Of a stretch of 64,000 nt of DNA, positions 44,119-54,513 are shown one piece after another (the stretch's first letter is position 1; every line of letters begins with the position of its first letter). The stretch covers positions 269,190-333,189 of the forward strand of contig JACTAT010000022.1 in NCBI GenBank assembly GCA_014526335.1, in the 5' to 3' direction. A model generated the notes under the pieces. That model did not search any database. It saw nothing but the letters and a program-made list of their open reading frames with translations, and was not told the DNA's origin. Position numbers and translations under genes: made by a program. Origin of the DNA: Chrysaora quinquecirrha. Its lineage: Eukaryota; Cnidaria; Scyphozoa; Semaeostomeae; Pelagiidae.

Positions 44119-44457
44119 TTATCTATTAGCCTCTTTCGAAGTTAGCAAATATTCAACCGCTTTCTGAGCATTGTATATACAATCATTGATACCAACCCCT
44201 TTATAAGAGGAACCAACTAAAGTCATAGGGACTTCATGTTCTTCTATATAACGCTCCATTTCGTCCAGCTTTTCTACATGTCCAACTTTGTACTGAGGGA
44301 TACAATCTTTTTGAATAGAAACTAAGCATTTCAAAGGTTTCTTCGCAATACCAAGGGTTTCATTTATTCCGTCAAGTGCAACTCGCTTTATATGGTCTTC
44401 ATCTGCATTGTCAGGGTTTCCAAATAACTCTTGGAATCGGCTTCCACCGATCATGAC
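44119..44457 (-). CDS. PPOX: PPOX exon 5 (C-terminus)
   Basis: Starts VMIGGSRFQELF after CTTCTCTTCAG in phase 0. Contains CIPQYKVGHVEKL and SSYKGVGINDCI, the C-terminal FAD-binding part. Stop TAA at 44119-44121. Confidence 0.93.
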   Translation of the reverse strand, partial: VMIGGSRFQELFGNPDNADEDHIKRVALDGINETLGIAKKPLKCLVSIQKDCIPQYKVGHVEKLDEMERYIEEHEVPMTLVGSSYKGVGINDCIYNAQKAVEYLLTSKEANR

Positions 44458-47400
44458 CTGAAGAGAAGTGAAAATAAATCAGTGCAGGTTCTACACTCTT
44501 TATTTCATAAGGAACTAAGTATCAAAGGTTTCTTAATTTTTGGGGAATTTTGTTGAGGTTTCTTAGCAGTTTTTAGGGATTAAAATTTTATTCTTGACCC
44601 TACATTTGACGAATAGAGGAAGCAATACAATCTACGATTACAATAGCTGCTTTCTGTAAAATAGACATTTAAAATGTAATAAAAGGTTGGTTCCCAAAGC
44701 TTTATTTCTTATCCCAAAGATTGTTGAGATCAACGAGTTTCATATCTTTCTGCATCGATGTTTTCGGTCTTTGATTTGTCAAAAGAGTCTCTCTATCCTG
44801 TGGGTTTTTCTGCAAAGTAGCACTTAATCAAGCACTGTTGTATTAAGAAATTTTTGATACTGAATTCAGGCTGCCTGTTTCTTACTTTTGGGCTGATTTA
44901 TCGCCACCTTACAACTCCCTACCTTGTTCAAAATGCGTTTTCGGGCAAGGGCTTCACGCTCATAGACTTTGTTTGGGCTTTGCTCAAGTAATTTCTGGGA
45001 TAGCAGAAAAACCGGACCCAAATCTCAGCCTAATTCTTTTTAAGAGTTGGTTTGTATTAGCTATTTTTTCTTTTAAATTTAGCTATTTTGTTACCAACTT
45101 GAAAGAAAGTAATTAAAAAAAATAAATAAAGGTTGTTCTTATAGAAAATGTGCATTTGCCTTAATCCCTTGAAGCCTTTCGTGTTCAGAAAGAAAAACTC
45201 ACTATCTGAATCATGTCTGAAATATTGGAGGATTAGCTAAATCATGGAAAATAGGATTGTTAGCTCCACCTCGCCCTAATATTCACGCATTTTCACAATT
45301 ATTGCGTCAACAGGAGATTCAAAACTGCTATTTTCGTCATTTATTGAGACACGAGTTGAAATATAAGGACACGAGTTGAAATATAACAACATAGACGATA
45401 TCATTGTATGTCTGAAATAACCTTCATTGATTTTTGCATTTTGAGAACAGTGATTTCAAATGACGCTCCGCAACTTTCGCACTACACTTTTTTTAACTGG
45501 ACTTTTGGTCCAGCCCTCAAAATTGCTTAAAATATCTAGTATTTCAGCCCTCACAGAATGACTGGTACCCCTAAAAGCTCTTATTTTGGCTCTTTTCTTG
45601 CTTTTCAATGTTACTGAAAAGGTTGCAACAATGTACTTTCTAAGGAAAACTATCTTAGCCAAAAAGTTTAGCAAAATTTCAGCCCTAGTTCCTTATTGAC
45701 CAGTCAGTTGCTTACACGCTTTTTTATTTATAAGGAACCTACCTCAAGGCCTAGTTCTTAAAGTTCCTTATTTTTGGACCTCTTTTGAGCCAATTGTAGT
45801 TCCAAAAGTTCTTTAATAGTTCCTTAATTTTAATGGCACATTCAGTGTCATAACAATAATAGAGAGTCACTTGCATGTAAGCAAAGCTCGAGACTACTCA
45901 AGGAAACATTTGATACATGCGTAACGTACAATTTATGTGATTTTCGACTGCAAATGAATGGAACCGGCTTTATAATTCTTGATTATTTGCAGTGATAAAA
46001 GTATTCAACATTGAAAAGTTCCTTAATGGTTTCTCTTTAGTAGTATAAGTGTTTTAAATTTTCGGGCCTTCTACATGTAGGTTCCTTTACTTTAAAAAAA
46101 CGTGTAAAAAATGTGTTTTTGAAGTAGCTACATAGATTCAATAGATCGAGAATGGTGCCAATAACTCGGTCGGTAGTGAGTGAGGCTGAATCGAGACCTC
46201 CGTGGATGAAGATGCATGAACGCCATATGTTACACTAACCTACGATCTTAATGGTACTCAAGTAATTTCGCATGATAGTTAGCAACATGAGTTGCAATGT
46301 TGTTAGCACGCGATACAGGTTTCTTTTATAAGAAACTTGGCTCGGGGCCCACATAGTTCTGAAAGTTTCTTAATATTTGGCCCAACATTGGTTCTAAACT
46401 TTTCTTAACAGTTTCTCAATTAAATTGAAATAAATTGCAGTAAAAACGACAAAAAATTGCACAGGAATGCTTGAGAACTAATTACTACCTCCACAAAATT
46501 TTCTAAAGTTTCTTAACTCCTTTCTCGTAGTTCTAAAAGCTCCTTAACTTTTTGGGTGTCTAGTTCTAGGTTTCTTATAAACCGGTTTCTTATAAAAAAA
46601 CGTGTACATTCTTACACAAACATCACGTAACAAAGAAAGTAAGGTCTTACCGTTAATTTTGCATTGCCATTTTGCTCCACCACGCAAGAATCAAACACAA
46701 CACCCAGAATGTTCAGTGGCTCACAAGAGGGCACCAAAAAGCCAAACCCTTCAACGGGGAGAATGTTTCCTTGGTATTCCAGATTCACGACGCCCACAGT
46801 AACACTTCTTATTTCACTGAGGTTTGTCTTCAAATTATTTAGCTTTTCTGGCAAAAGCAAGGACAGGCTCGAAGCAGGCATTGCACTTATCACGTGATCG
46901 GCTTCAATCATCCCATTGGTTGTTTCACAAAGAAATTTTCCATCTAATGTAAATTGCAGCGATTTACAGCCTGTCCCTAGACGTATATCCAGTCCTTTCT
47001 GCTCCAGGAATGGCACCCAGTGATCAATTAGAGTTTGCATTCCGTCTTTAAATGTCCAGATCCTCCATTTCTCTTTTATGCTTCTCTCATATAACAGACA
47101 TTTTTCAGCTGGCATTTTCTCTGAAATTAAACAGAGCAAAGTCAATTCATTATTGGTTTTGGAACTACCCGTAACTAAATAATTAATAAACGAACTTTGA
47201 AACTACCTAACTACCTAGGTAACTAACTAACTAACTATAGGAACTAACTAACGAAACAACTAACTAACTTACTAACTAACTGAATAACTAAAATAAATAA
47301 ATAACTAACTAACTCGAGCTATCTAACTAACAAACAAACAAACAAACTAACTAACAAACTAACTAACTAACTAGCTAACTAAATAACTAACAAACTTACT

Positions 47401-49546
47401 AACTAACTTAGGAACTAACTAACGCAACAACCAACTAACTAACTAACTAATTGAATAACTAACTAACAAACTAACTAAATAACTACGCGGCTTTACGATC
47501 TTCTGGAAACCATGATTAACGCTAGTACAGAAGACATTATAACAATAGCAAGAAAAATTAACAAATATTATTTCATACCATTTTTCGTAAACAAAGCTCC
47601 AAATATCAATGACCCAAATTCTTGCTCGTACTTAGAAAGGTAAGGAAAACAAGCTTTTATGCTCAGTTCCTTGGATCCACTGGCAAATATTCCACGGCAT
47701 AATGAATCTACCAAATAATCGGCAATCTAAAACACAATGTATATTATTGGTTAAATCAAGCAATTGGCCAAATGAGAAGTGAAAATCTTAGTAGATAATT
47801 AACAATTTGACAATGTTGTTCTTTTTATCTTAATGAAGATTGGACAGTTAATTTAAATGAAGTTCCTGGGCACAAAAGGTTTAACAGTCAATTCAGGCCA
47901 AGTAGTTTTTGAAAGGTGCTGTGGCGCTTTGGTCTAAATCCAGCTAGCTTGTGGCGTCGGTGAACTCATGAACTCAAAGTTGATCAATTTCTAAGACGTT
48001 GGTGACTGGCTCTGAATACACTTTTCGTCTTCACCCATTTAAATGCTTTTCAAACGTTTGGGCCCTGGCCAAAAGATCGGATATTGTTGGTCCAACATTT
48101 CATATTTGCTTTACAACCGTTTGGCCACGTCAAAAACATTGATGTCCAACAACGATATTATTGCTAATGGACAAGCAAGAACGCCTTGTTGCTAACATAT
48201 GTTGTGTTGCTAGGAGGTGAAATGTTGCAAGTTGTTGCAGTTTGTCAAAAAAAAGAAATGTTTGACAAGCAATAATGGAAAGGCGGCCAAACGATCAAAC
48301 ATTGCTTGACAAGCAAAAATAAGCACAATTTGCCACATGATGTTAAATTTGGAGGCTATAAATAAGTTAATTAGTATTGAAATAAATATACCTCTTTTCC
48401 AACTCTTGCACTCAAGGTGAAGGTGAAATGGTGTTTTAGCTTGCTAAAGTAGTAGGTTAACTCATGGCTGTGAACAGATTCATCAGTAACTTGAGATCTT
48501 CTTTGAAAAGGCTCTTTTATGACAGCAGACATAATTGAATGTGTTAAATGGTGACTGTTTCTTGAATAATGTTGATAATTTTGTTGGCAGCATGTTGAGC
48601 TTTCCTTTGGCATAAATGAACCTCTTAGAAGCATTTGGATGCTTGCTGGTGATTGGAACAACCTCATTTTTGATTCCAAGGTTAGTTACCTGGAATTCAG
48701 AGATGAAATGAGAATGTTAAGAATGACTGAATGAAATCTATGTTGTAGCCTAGTAGTGTTAGCGTTCTTGTATGCTCACCAAAAAGGGCCCTGAGGTCTT
48801 GGGTTCAAAAAATTTTGGAAGAGTATAATTTTTAGAGAGACTTTTGGAGGTCCATTTTTCAAGAGCCTGTTAAGTTGAACAACCACAGCCCTGTGTAAGA
48901 GATTGATGCCAGTTTTTGAAAGGGGCATACCTGGCTAATCAGTAGAGTATGGCCAATCTTGTGCTTCAAGAAGAGCATTTCCATTATTCTTTTCATTTGT
49001 TATGTTGTTTATCTCACAGTTGGATGTGCATGCACTACAATCTGCAGACTGGATACATGCAGAGACCTATACACCAGTCTGCAAAGTGTGCAAAGTTTCA
49101 ACAAGATCTTCAGGTGCACCATAGCCAAGAAACTGCTGGTGCAGGGGCAAAAATATGATTTTAACAAAGACTTTTTTGCACAGAAATAATATAACATTGG
49201 TGCACTGGTGTGCTGAAAGATTTGAGCAAAAATATCTTGAGTGCACCACTCACATCACACAATCTGCAGACCGGCCTATAATACGTACCAACTCCAAAGT
49301 ATTACGTCCTGGAAGACCTGCACATCGTAATGTTCTTGGCCCAAGCTCAAAGGTACACCCATCAGGATACTGAACTGTATTCACCCATCCACCCATCCTT
49401 GAACTTGACTCCAGAAGGGTGACTGAGACTGGTCTTTTACATGACTGCAAAGCTGCATGAGCTGATGCAAGACCTGATACACCACCACCAAGGATGACGA
49501 TCTTGAGAGGTGAGTTTGATAAAACGCTCTTTGTTAGTCTTGTCAT
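44119..49546 (-). CDS. PPOX: Protoporphyrinogen oxidase
   Basis: Five minus-strand exons: 49546-49289, 48689-48392, 47726-47579, 47120-46651 and 44457-44119. PPOX oxidises protoporphyrinogen IX to protoporphyrin IX, the penultimate haem step, as an FAD enzyme of the mitochondrial inner membrane. Seen here: an N-terminal FAD-binding KIVILGGGVSGLASA with ESSSRMGGW, then FELGPRTLR, DSLCRGIFA, a central EADHVISAMPAS, GVVNLEYQG, and a C-terminal IPQYKVGHVEKL with GINDCIYNA. About 500 codons against 477 in human. Phases match at every junction. Exon 2 is damaged: one extra base shifts the frame, and about 50 bases of SINE replace a few conserved residues. The rest is intact, so either the gene is real with an assembly error, or this allele has lost function. 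Confidence 0.9.
44493..45480. repeat. PPOX intron 4, left part: degraded AAG-AAAC MITE sequence
   Basis: Starts TACACTCTTTATTTCATAAGGAAC at 44493, with GGTTTCTTAATTTTTGG and GGTTTCTTAGCAG following. Similar to 40734-41060. No clear right end. Confidence 0.6.
45483..46113. mobile_element. Family-G MITE interrupted by a family-A element
   Basis: Left part TACACTTTTTTTAACTGG with AAATTGCTTAAAAT; right remnant after 46106 is AAAAATGTGT. A complete family-A element (reverse orientation, 45713-46106) lies inside at TTGCT^TA. Confidence 0.8.
45713..46106 (-). mobile_element. TA-flanked MITE, family A, nested
   Basis: TACACGCTTTTTTATTTATAAGG start and CGTGTA end. Interior TAATAGTTCCTTAATTTTAA-type copies of the variant read on the opposite strand. 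Confidence 0.9.
46314..46606 (-). mobile_element. TA-flanked MITE, family B (AAG-AAAC)
   Basis: Right end CCGGTTTCTTATAAAAAAAC then GTGTA; left end TACAGGTTTCTTTTATAAG. Interior AAAGTTTCTTAACTCC and AAGTTTCTTAATATT. The partial partner is 36087-36270. Confidence 0.85.
46651..47120 (-). CDS. PPOX: PPOX exon 4
   Basis: 470 bases from GTTTAATTTCAG to GTAAGA. Contains KWRIWTFKDGMQTL, EADHVISAMPAS, GVVNLEYQGNILPVEGFGF and GVVFDSCV. Confidence 0.95.
47200..47490. repeat. (AACT)n satellite in PPOX intron 3
   Basis: AACTAACT units with CAAA and AAAT interruptions; similar to 37008-37300. Confidence 0.93.
47579..47726 (-). CDS. PPOX: PPOX exon 3
   Basis: 148 bases from GTGTTTTAG to GTATGA. Encodes DYLVDSLCRGIFASGSKELS and ACFPYLSKYEQEFGSLIFG, a strong match to animal PPOX. 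Confidence 0.95.
48057..48312. mobile_element. GGCCAAACGATC-type MITE in PPOX intron 2
   Basis: Starts GGGCCCTGGCCAAAAGATC, ends GGCCAAACGATCAAACATTG in direct sense, with CAACATTT and GACAAGCAA blocks. Ends are partly decayed. Confidence 0.65.
48392..48689 (-). CDS. PPOX: PPOX exon 2 (frameshift and SINE fragment)
   Basis: Starts VTNLGIKNEVVPITSKHPNA after CTGAATTCCAG, then RFIYAKGKLNMLP. The frame moves by one near 48530-48545, after which FQRRSQVTDESVHS continues in another frame and ends RVGKE at GTATAT. The length, 298, is one more than a multiple of three although both boundaries are phase 0. Bases 48412-48466 match SINE family 3 and encode about 18 extra residues between the VHS and RVGKE blocks. 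Confidence 0.85.
48412..48466 (-). mobile_element. SINE family 3 fragment inside PPOX exon 2
   Basis: 'aaggtgaaggtgaaatg' followed by GTTTTAGC and AGTAGTAGGTTAACT match 16790-16855, minus about 18 internal bases. The fragment keeps an open frame across the insertion. Confidence 0.75.
48690..49288. other. PPOX intron 1
   Basis: Unique-looking sequence. Two short direct similarities exist (GTGCACCA at about 49113 and 49200; ATCTGCAGAC at about 49039 and 49262). No repeat family or coding signal recognised. Confidence 0.5.
49289..49546 (-). CDS. PPOX: PPOX exon 1
   Basis: Begins MTRLTKSVLSNSPLK, then VILGGGVSGLASAHAAL and LLESSSRMGGWVNTV, ending NTLEL at a GTACGT donor (phase 0). The short basic N-terminus before the FAD motif is like other animal PPOX. 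Confidence 0.95.
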
Positions 49547-49700
49547 TATTCATAGGCAGCTTTGACTGCTAAAAGAAATCTTGCAGAGTACCGTACGTAG
49601 GCCGTTATTAGGCCCTGTCTTACTGTCTTTTCTCACTAACCTAAAAGCCTCGTGCCACATACAGTAGCTCTAAACTTCCTTACACATTTGAATGGATCTG

Positions 49701-50030
49701 TTATTTGATTTCATGGTTCATTTTAGTTTTTTCTGTTTGTTTTATAAAACGTTTACCTATTATTTTATTTATCTGCTTGAAAGTATAAATAATTCTTTCT
49801 CCTTGATTTCCAAACATCCGCCATCCAAATCCATCCGTTTCGTTCGTCTGGAGTGTTGTCCACGGATCAGTGGTTTTGATTTCATCTACTTCCGCATATA
49901 AAAATTTCGGTTTTGGTGGTGTGGTGGGTAAAGAGTCCCTCCCACCTTTATATTTTTTCTTTTCATTTCCCTTACGGATTTTTAAAACCAATTTTTTAAA
50001 CGTCGTGACGTATTCATAAAGTGATATCAT
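49701..50030 (-). CDS. Possible small basic protein (109 codons)
   Basis: Minus-strand open frame with a good initiator and composition unlike a repeat: LYEYVTTFKKLVLKIRKG, then DSLPTTPPKPKFLYAEVDE and GFGWRMFGNQGERI. The proline and KPKFLY blocks look protein-like, but I recognise no family. It lies between PPOX and the PLCXD gene on the same strand and could instead be 5' untranslated sequence of PPOX or chance. Confidence 0.35.
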   Translation of the reverse strand: MISLYEYVTTFKKLVLKIRKGNEKKKYKGGRDSLPTTPPKPKFLYAEVDEIKTTDPWTTLQTNETDGFGWRMFGNQGERIIYTFKQINKIIGKRFIKQTEKTKMNHEIK

Positions 50031-50611
50031 AAAGAATGTGACGTCAGAATATTTTTACGATATTTCAAGTGAAAACTTGAAAACTTTTATTAGCTGCAAA
50101 TAGTTCTGAAGAAGCAAATACAGCAAAAACAACACATTTTCAAATTTTTAAAAGTTTAATCCTTTGACCTACTTGAAAAAGTCATTTTGTTATCTTAAAT
50201 GTCCATTTACACTACTGTATATGAATGAATCGTTAGTAAAAATTGTTGATCAACAACGTTAATTAAACTTTTATATCTACATTTATATATATATTGAATT
50301 AGTTAACATTAACTATATAATTACATGAATTCCAAATTTACAGATTAAAATGTATGAACCATTGTTAACTATGTATGAACTAGATAATTGTAAAAATATC
50401 ATAAAATAATAATCAAACGAGTATTAAAAATAACATTTTTACAATTCAATTAAATTCAATTCAACTTAATACAAAATAATTATAATTACAGTCGGGTTAT
50501 GTATAATGTTAATTTCATTACGTCGATGATAATTATGGATGTAAGTTTTGGCTATGAAAATAGGTATATATGTAATCAATGTATTTTGGTTTACTGTATG
50601 TGTAACTAATT
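50031..50611. other. AT-rich spacer
   Basis: Strongly AT-rich, with TATATAT and AATTAAATTCAATTCAA runs, between the small open frame and the 3' end of the PLCXD-like gene. No feature recognised. Confidence 0.5.
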
Positions 50612-51546
50612 TCATTTCATATAGTTCATGAGTATCATTTTTTCAACCACGTCATTATAACCAATAAAATCATTTATCATAATATTTACACCTTTTTTCT
50701 TTTCCTTTGTAATTTTATCGAGCCAAACGGATACATTTTTGTCGCAATCAAGTGCAAGCGTTTTCTTCAAACTCCCTTTCACCAAATGTAGAATGATCGT
50801 TTTTGTGTTTGGGGTTAAAATTGCTTGAAATACATTCAGGGCACCCTTTTTCAAGTCACTAAACCTTTTGTCAAGATCACCCAACAAAGTGCTGACATTC
50901 GCAGTATTTGGCCACGGACTGTATATGTCTGCTTCAGACCATAACAGGGGGGTTGTTTTCACCTTTTCTGCATCATCGTAAATGGCAATTATTTGTTTAT
51001 TTGCCCCCGGATATCACTCAAACTGCATTTTGCCCCAAGTTTGCCCGGTCCGTAAAGCTTTTTTCCAAAGGTTTTCAGCAGTTCTGAAACGAACAAAGCG
51101 CTGACATCAGTTGTGAAGCTGATCAAATGATTGAAATCAAGAATAACTATTTCTTTCGGATGTTTATCCAAGAAATAGGCGATTTCTTGAAACAACTCTT
51201 TGTACGGCAAACCGTACAATCCATGAACAGCACGGAACTCTTTCGATTTCGGTTCATACGCAACACGTAAATCTAAATATCTCACACCATGCTCAAGTTG
51301 TTGTGACAAACTCAAATTTTGAGTTATGGACCATTTATAGATGATATTCTTCGCACAACTTCCAAAGATTTTGACCAGAAATTTGAGTGTTTTCCCTTCA
51401 TTTGGGGCGATATCCGAGTTTTTGTCCAAGTAGAAAGTCCCAGAATCATGCGATCCAGGAATAGACAATTCCATTATTGGTTTTGCCTGTAAAGATTCAG
51501 GCAAATTGCTCATCCAGTTCAGAGTATCAATTTTCAACGTCGACAT
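50612..51546 (-). CDS. PI-PLC X-domain protein (PLCXD-like), intronless, one-base frameshift
   Basis: About 311 codons; human PLCXD proteins are of similar length. Shows the X-domain catalytic blocks: LSIPGSHDSGTFYLD (first His), HGVRYLDLRV, then RAVHGLYG (second His), and EIVILDFNHL. The C-terminal half reads PLLWSEADIYSPWPNT and FQAILTPNTKTI, typical of PLCXD. The frame breaks at the C5 run 51004-51008 (G5 on the coding strand): one more G restores QIIAIYDDAEK between DIRG and VKTT. These are putative cytosolic phosphoinositide-specific phospholipases. No introns are seen. The start has 18 bases identical to the start of the 42920 gene. Confidence 0.88.
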
Positions 51547-52375
51547 CTTCCTTGTAAAGTTGTTCTACCGGCTTTCAGTTTTCGGCTAGGCCATAGTAAC
51601 AAACAATTGTAGTGACCATCACATGACCGAGCCGAAAATTCTCGGGGGCGAAACAGTCCATTCATCCATCATCACTCATCACGCACGTCACGTTCGGTTA
51701 AGCTATTATTAAAAGAGGGAATAGGGAATCACGGAATGGAACAGAGGAGCATTGAAATAATAACAGAAAAGTGCTGGATAATACATTCATATTGAAACCA
51801 ACTACTAATCATGGCATTGTATAACTTTATACACAATTCTTTCTACACAAAACTGCACTGCAGCCGGGAATAGAACTATTATTAATGTAGATGCAAACTC
51901 ACATAATGTCCGAAAACTATTAAAAGTTCCCTTTAATTTTACCAGATATTATTATTATGGTTAAAAAATATAGTTTTGGAGTAGTAAAACTTCAGAATTG
52001 GGATAAACAGCGGAAATATTTTCGGGCATAAAAGCTTTTTCGTTTGATACTCCTCAGAGTATGAACACAGAAAAAGACCCGAAACAATAATCTTCCACCT
52101 TTTAAGCATGCCCAAAAATGTTTTAGATGTTTACCGAAATTCTTAAAAAAATTAAGTCCATTATATGACCTTTTAAACCCACATGTAGTAAGTTTTCCTA
52201 AGTTTTTAAAGACTATTTCCTTATTATTCTTGCTGTGGCAAGTTACACCAAATGCCCCCCCCCCCTCTGTCCAGTCCTTGATCAACATCGGCTAACTAAA
52301 GAATCAAAACTCTATCTTTACACTATATGATAGAAATAAAGTTTAAAAAGTATTTAGTTTTAATTTAAAACTAAA
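51547..52375. repeat. Spacer between PLCXD-like and ENT genes
   Basis: Contains a TCAGACGAAAA-family fragment at about 52000-52100 (TTTTCGGGCAT, CTCCTCAGAGTATGAAC). The rest is AT-rich with no coding signal. Confidence 0.6.
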
Positions 52376-53854
52376 TCAAATCAACGCGCTAATGAGAAAT
52401 GAAAACCCTGCCCCCGTTGCAAGTCCGCATGACAAAAACAGTGCCATTATTGTGCCAGCATTTTCAGCATATTTACCACTGACTAGTTTCGGACCATACA
52501 TCATACAAAGACTTCCAAGATAGCCATTTGTTGTTGCAAATAGAAGTGTAAAAACAATAGGATATGCATCATGATTGAAAATAACTGGGGCATGTCTATG
52601 ATTTGGTCTGAAATTGCACAATGCAAATAGAGGAATGAATACTACTCTTGATAGGCATAAAAATGGTATCCAGTAGCTTTTTGGAGAGAACAGCTGCACA
52701 AATCCAGCAGCAGTGCGGCCACCTAGATCCCCAAGATTGAATATCAGGAAACAGACAAGTGGGGCAAAAAGATCATTTGTCCATTTTGTTCCATCACTTT
52801 TATTAACAGATTCGATTCCTGAGATAATTGAAGGGAAAAGTCCCAATGTTATGAAAAATGTGAACCCAACTGAAAATGCCATTGGCGAAAGATCTTTGAG
52901 GATCTGCCAATACGGGGTCTTTTCTCGAACTGGAAACGGAATAGAAACAGCACTACCGAGACTTGTAATGCTCAAAAGACTGCTGAAGCTTTCTGTTAAG
53001 GCATTAATTGAGGGCTTTTTTGCAATTTCACTTGATTGGCTACCACGTACTGCTTTTAGCTCATTTCTTGTCATACACATTTTCACAAATGAAAGTTTGA
53101 AGAAGACAAAGTAGCCGATCATACAGGCACATATCACGAAAACGGCTGTCAGAAAATAACCAAATGCACTTTCTTCAGGAGAGCTGTTACCAATTAGTGA
53201 TAAGATACTGGCAACAGCAGCGAATGTGCCCCCAAGTCCTTGACCCCCCATCAATGCCTGGGTGTATTTTTGCCCAATAATCCCGGCAACACCGAAAAAC
53301 GTCCCTCCATAAACTGCTGAAGCTGTGTTTATGAAAACAACAATCACGATTGTGATAGCAAAGAACTTTGATGTCCATGCATAAGTGTCAATTTTGACAA
53401 AAGCAGCCGTCAATATGAAGGAGATCAAAGTGACAAGGATGCACGTGACCATTCGCAAATTACGGTTAATTCTGTTTGTCAAAAAGACATTTATTAGCAG
53501 AGAAAGCACGTTTGGTATCATTGCTGCCACCGAAAATGCATTTTCAAAACTGCCTTGAATTGATGGCTCGTTTCTGAATTTGCTTTCGAAATATCCACGC
53601 GCAGTAATGAAGAAATTCCACGGCAACAAAGACCCAACACCCTGAAGGTATAAAATTAGATAGGCCATATTCATCCAATCTTTAGTCTTCTCAGGTCTGC
53701 ACGAATCACTAAAAGCTCCATCGTCATCATAGCTGAGCAGACTATCAGTCTCTTCTTGTCTGTTTTTTTCATTATCATCTGGAAAATCTGGGATTTCGTC
53801 GTCTCCAACTGAAATAATAGGCCTTATTCGGTCCGACATTTTCAACATTTCCAC
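52376..53854 (-). CDS. Equilibrative nucleoside transporter (SLC29 family), intronless
   Basis: Uninterrupted 492-residue frame. An acidic cytosolic N-terminus (about 1-60) is followed by eleven predicted membrane segments. The first carries the ENT signature QGVGSLLPWNFFITARGYF. Others include SVAAMIPNVLSLLINVFL, GTFFGVAGIIGQKYTQALMG, and the C-terminal CFLIFNLGDLGGRTAA and ENAGTIMALFLSCGLATGAG. The large central loop (about 270-330) is serine-rich. ENTs carry nucleosides down their gradient across plasma or lysosomal membranes. The start could be MEMLKMSDR or the internal MSDR. Lack of introns is unusual beside the split genes around it. It lies divergent from the ABCG gene, 457 bp start to start. 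Confidence 0.95.
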   Translation of the reverse strand: MEMLKMSDRIRPIISVGDDEIPDFPDDNEKNRQEETDSLLSYDDDGAFSDSCRPEKTKDWMNMAYLILYLQGVGSLLPWNFFITARGYFESKFRNEPSIQGSFENAFSVAAMIPNVLSLLINVFLTNRINRNLRMVTCILVTLISFILTAAFVKIDTYAWTSKFFAITIVIVVFINTASAVYGGTFFGVAGIIGQKYTQALMGGQGLGGTFAAVASILSLIGNSSPEESAFGYFLTAVFVICACMIGYFVFFKLSFVKMCMTRNELKAVRGSQSSEIAKKPSINALTESFSSLLSITSLGSAVSIPFPVREKTPYWQILKDLSPMAFSVGFTFFITLGLFPSIISGIESVNKSDGTKWTNDLFAPLVCFLIFNLGDLGGRTAAGFVQLFSPKSYWIPFLCLSRVVFIPLFALCNFRPNHRHAPVIFNHDAYPIVFTLLFATTNGYLGSLCMMYGPKLVSGKYAENAGTIMALFLSCGLATGAGFSFLISALI

Positions 53855-54311
53855 AGAAAGAGAGTAAAGATTTGGTCACAGGGGAATTGATTGACAGCTA
53901 ACTACCCATTCTGCCAATCAAAGTGAAGCTCCTTCGCAGAAGAGTGAAAGTCGAATTGGAGAGTCTAAAGAATCTTTCATTTCTGCGTGATGTTGTCTTG
54001 ATTTTGGTAAAAAAATTTTTAGAAAGATTTGAAGCAAAATTTTACATAAAGAAGAAAAAAAAGATTGTTTTCTATTTGAAAATGGTAAATGGCCAAAAAG
54101 ACATTGCCCGGGCCTCTTTTTCAAAAACCTTCTAATATCACTACGAGGCTGATCATGTGAACAAAGTCCGCGTCACTTCTCATTTGCATACAAAAAGATC
54201 GACCAGTGTTCCTTGGAGGTTGTGTTGTGTAATGTTTTTCTCTTCTTTCACAGCAAAAATATGACAAAATAGAGCAAATAATCTAACTGTTTTGTATCCA
54301 GAAAAGACAAA
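53855..54311. promoter_or_regulatory. Shared divergent promoter region (ENT / ABCG)
   Basis: 457 bp between opposite start codons. No TATA box close to either start was recognised. Head-to-head layout makes this the likely regulatory region for both genes; that is inference from position. Confidence 0.45.
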
Positions 54312-54513
54312 ATGAAAGCCCTCTGTGCTGCTGGTCAAAAAAAAGAGCTTAACTGCTGTGGAAGCGGAGAGACAGCGTCTTGTTGTGATTATCCTTTCAT
54401 CGAAACGGACATTTTAAAATCCTCGGAGCCGAAGTCGATTTTTTCAGGCCCGAATTTCACTGTTGATATTGAGTTCAAAGAAGTCAGTTGCTCTGTCAAA
54501 ATCAAGAAAAAAG
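54312..54513 (+). CDS. ABCG exon 1
   Basis: ATG in the context GACAAAATGAAA; 67 codons plus one base, donor GTGATA. Contains the N-terminal cysteine cluster and the first strand of the NBD. Confidence 0.85.

Noticed and set aside
52713..53114. Plus-strand 133-codon open frame
   Set aside because: Antisense shadow of the ENT coding sequence.
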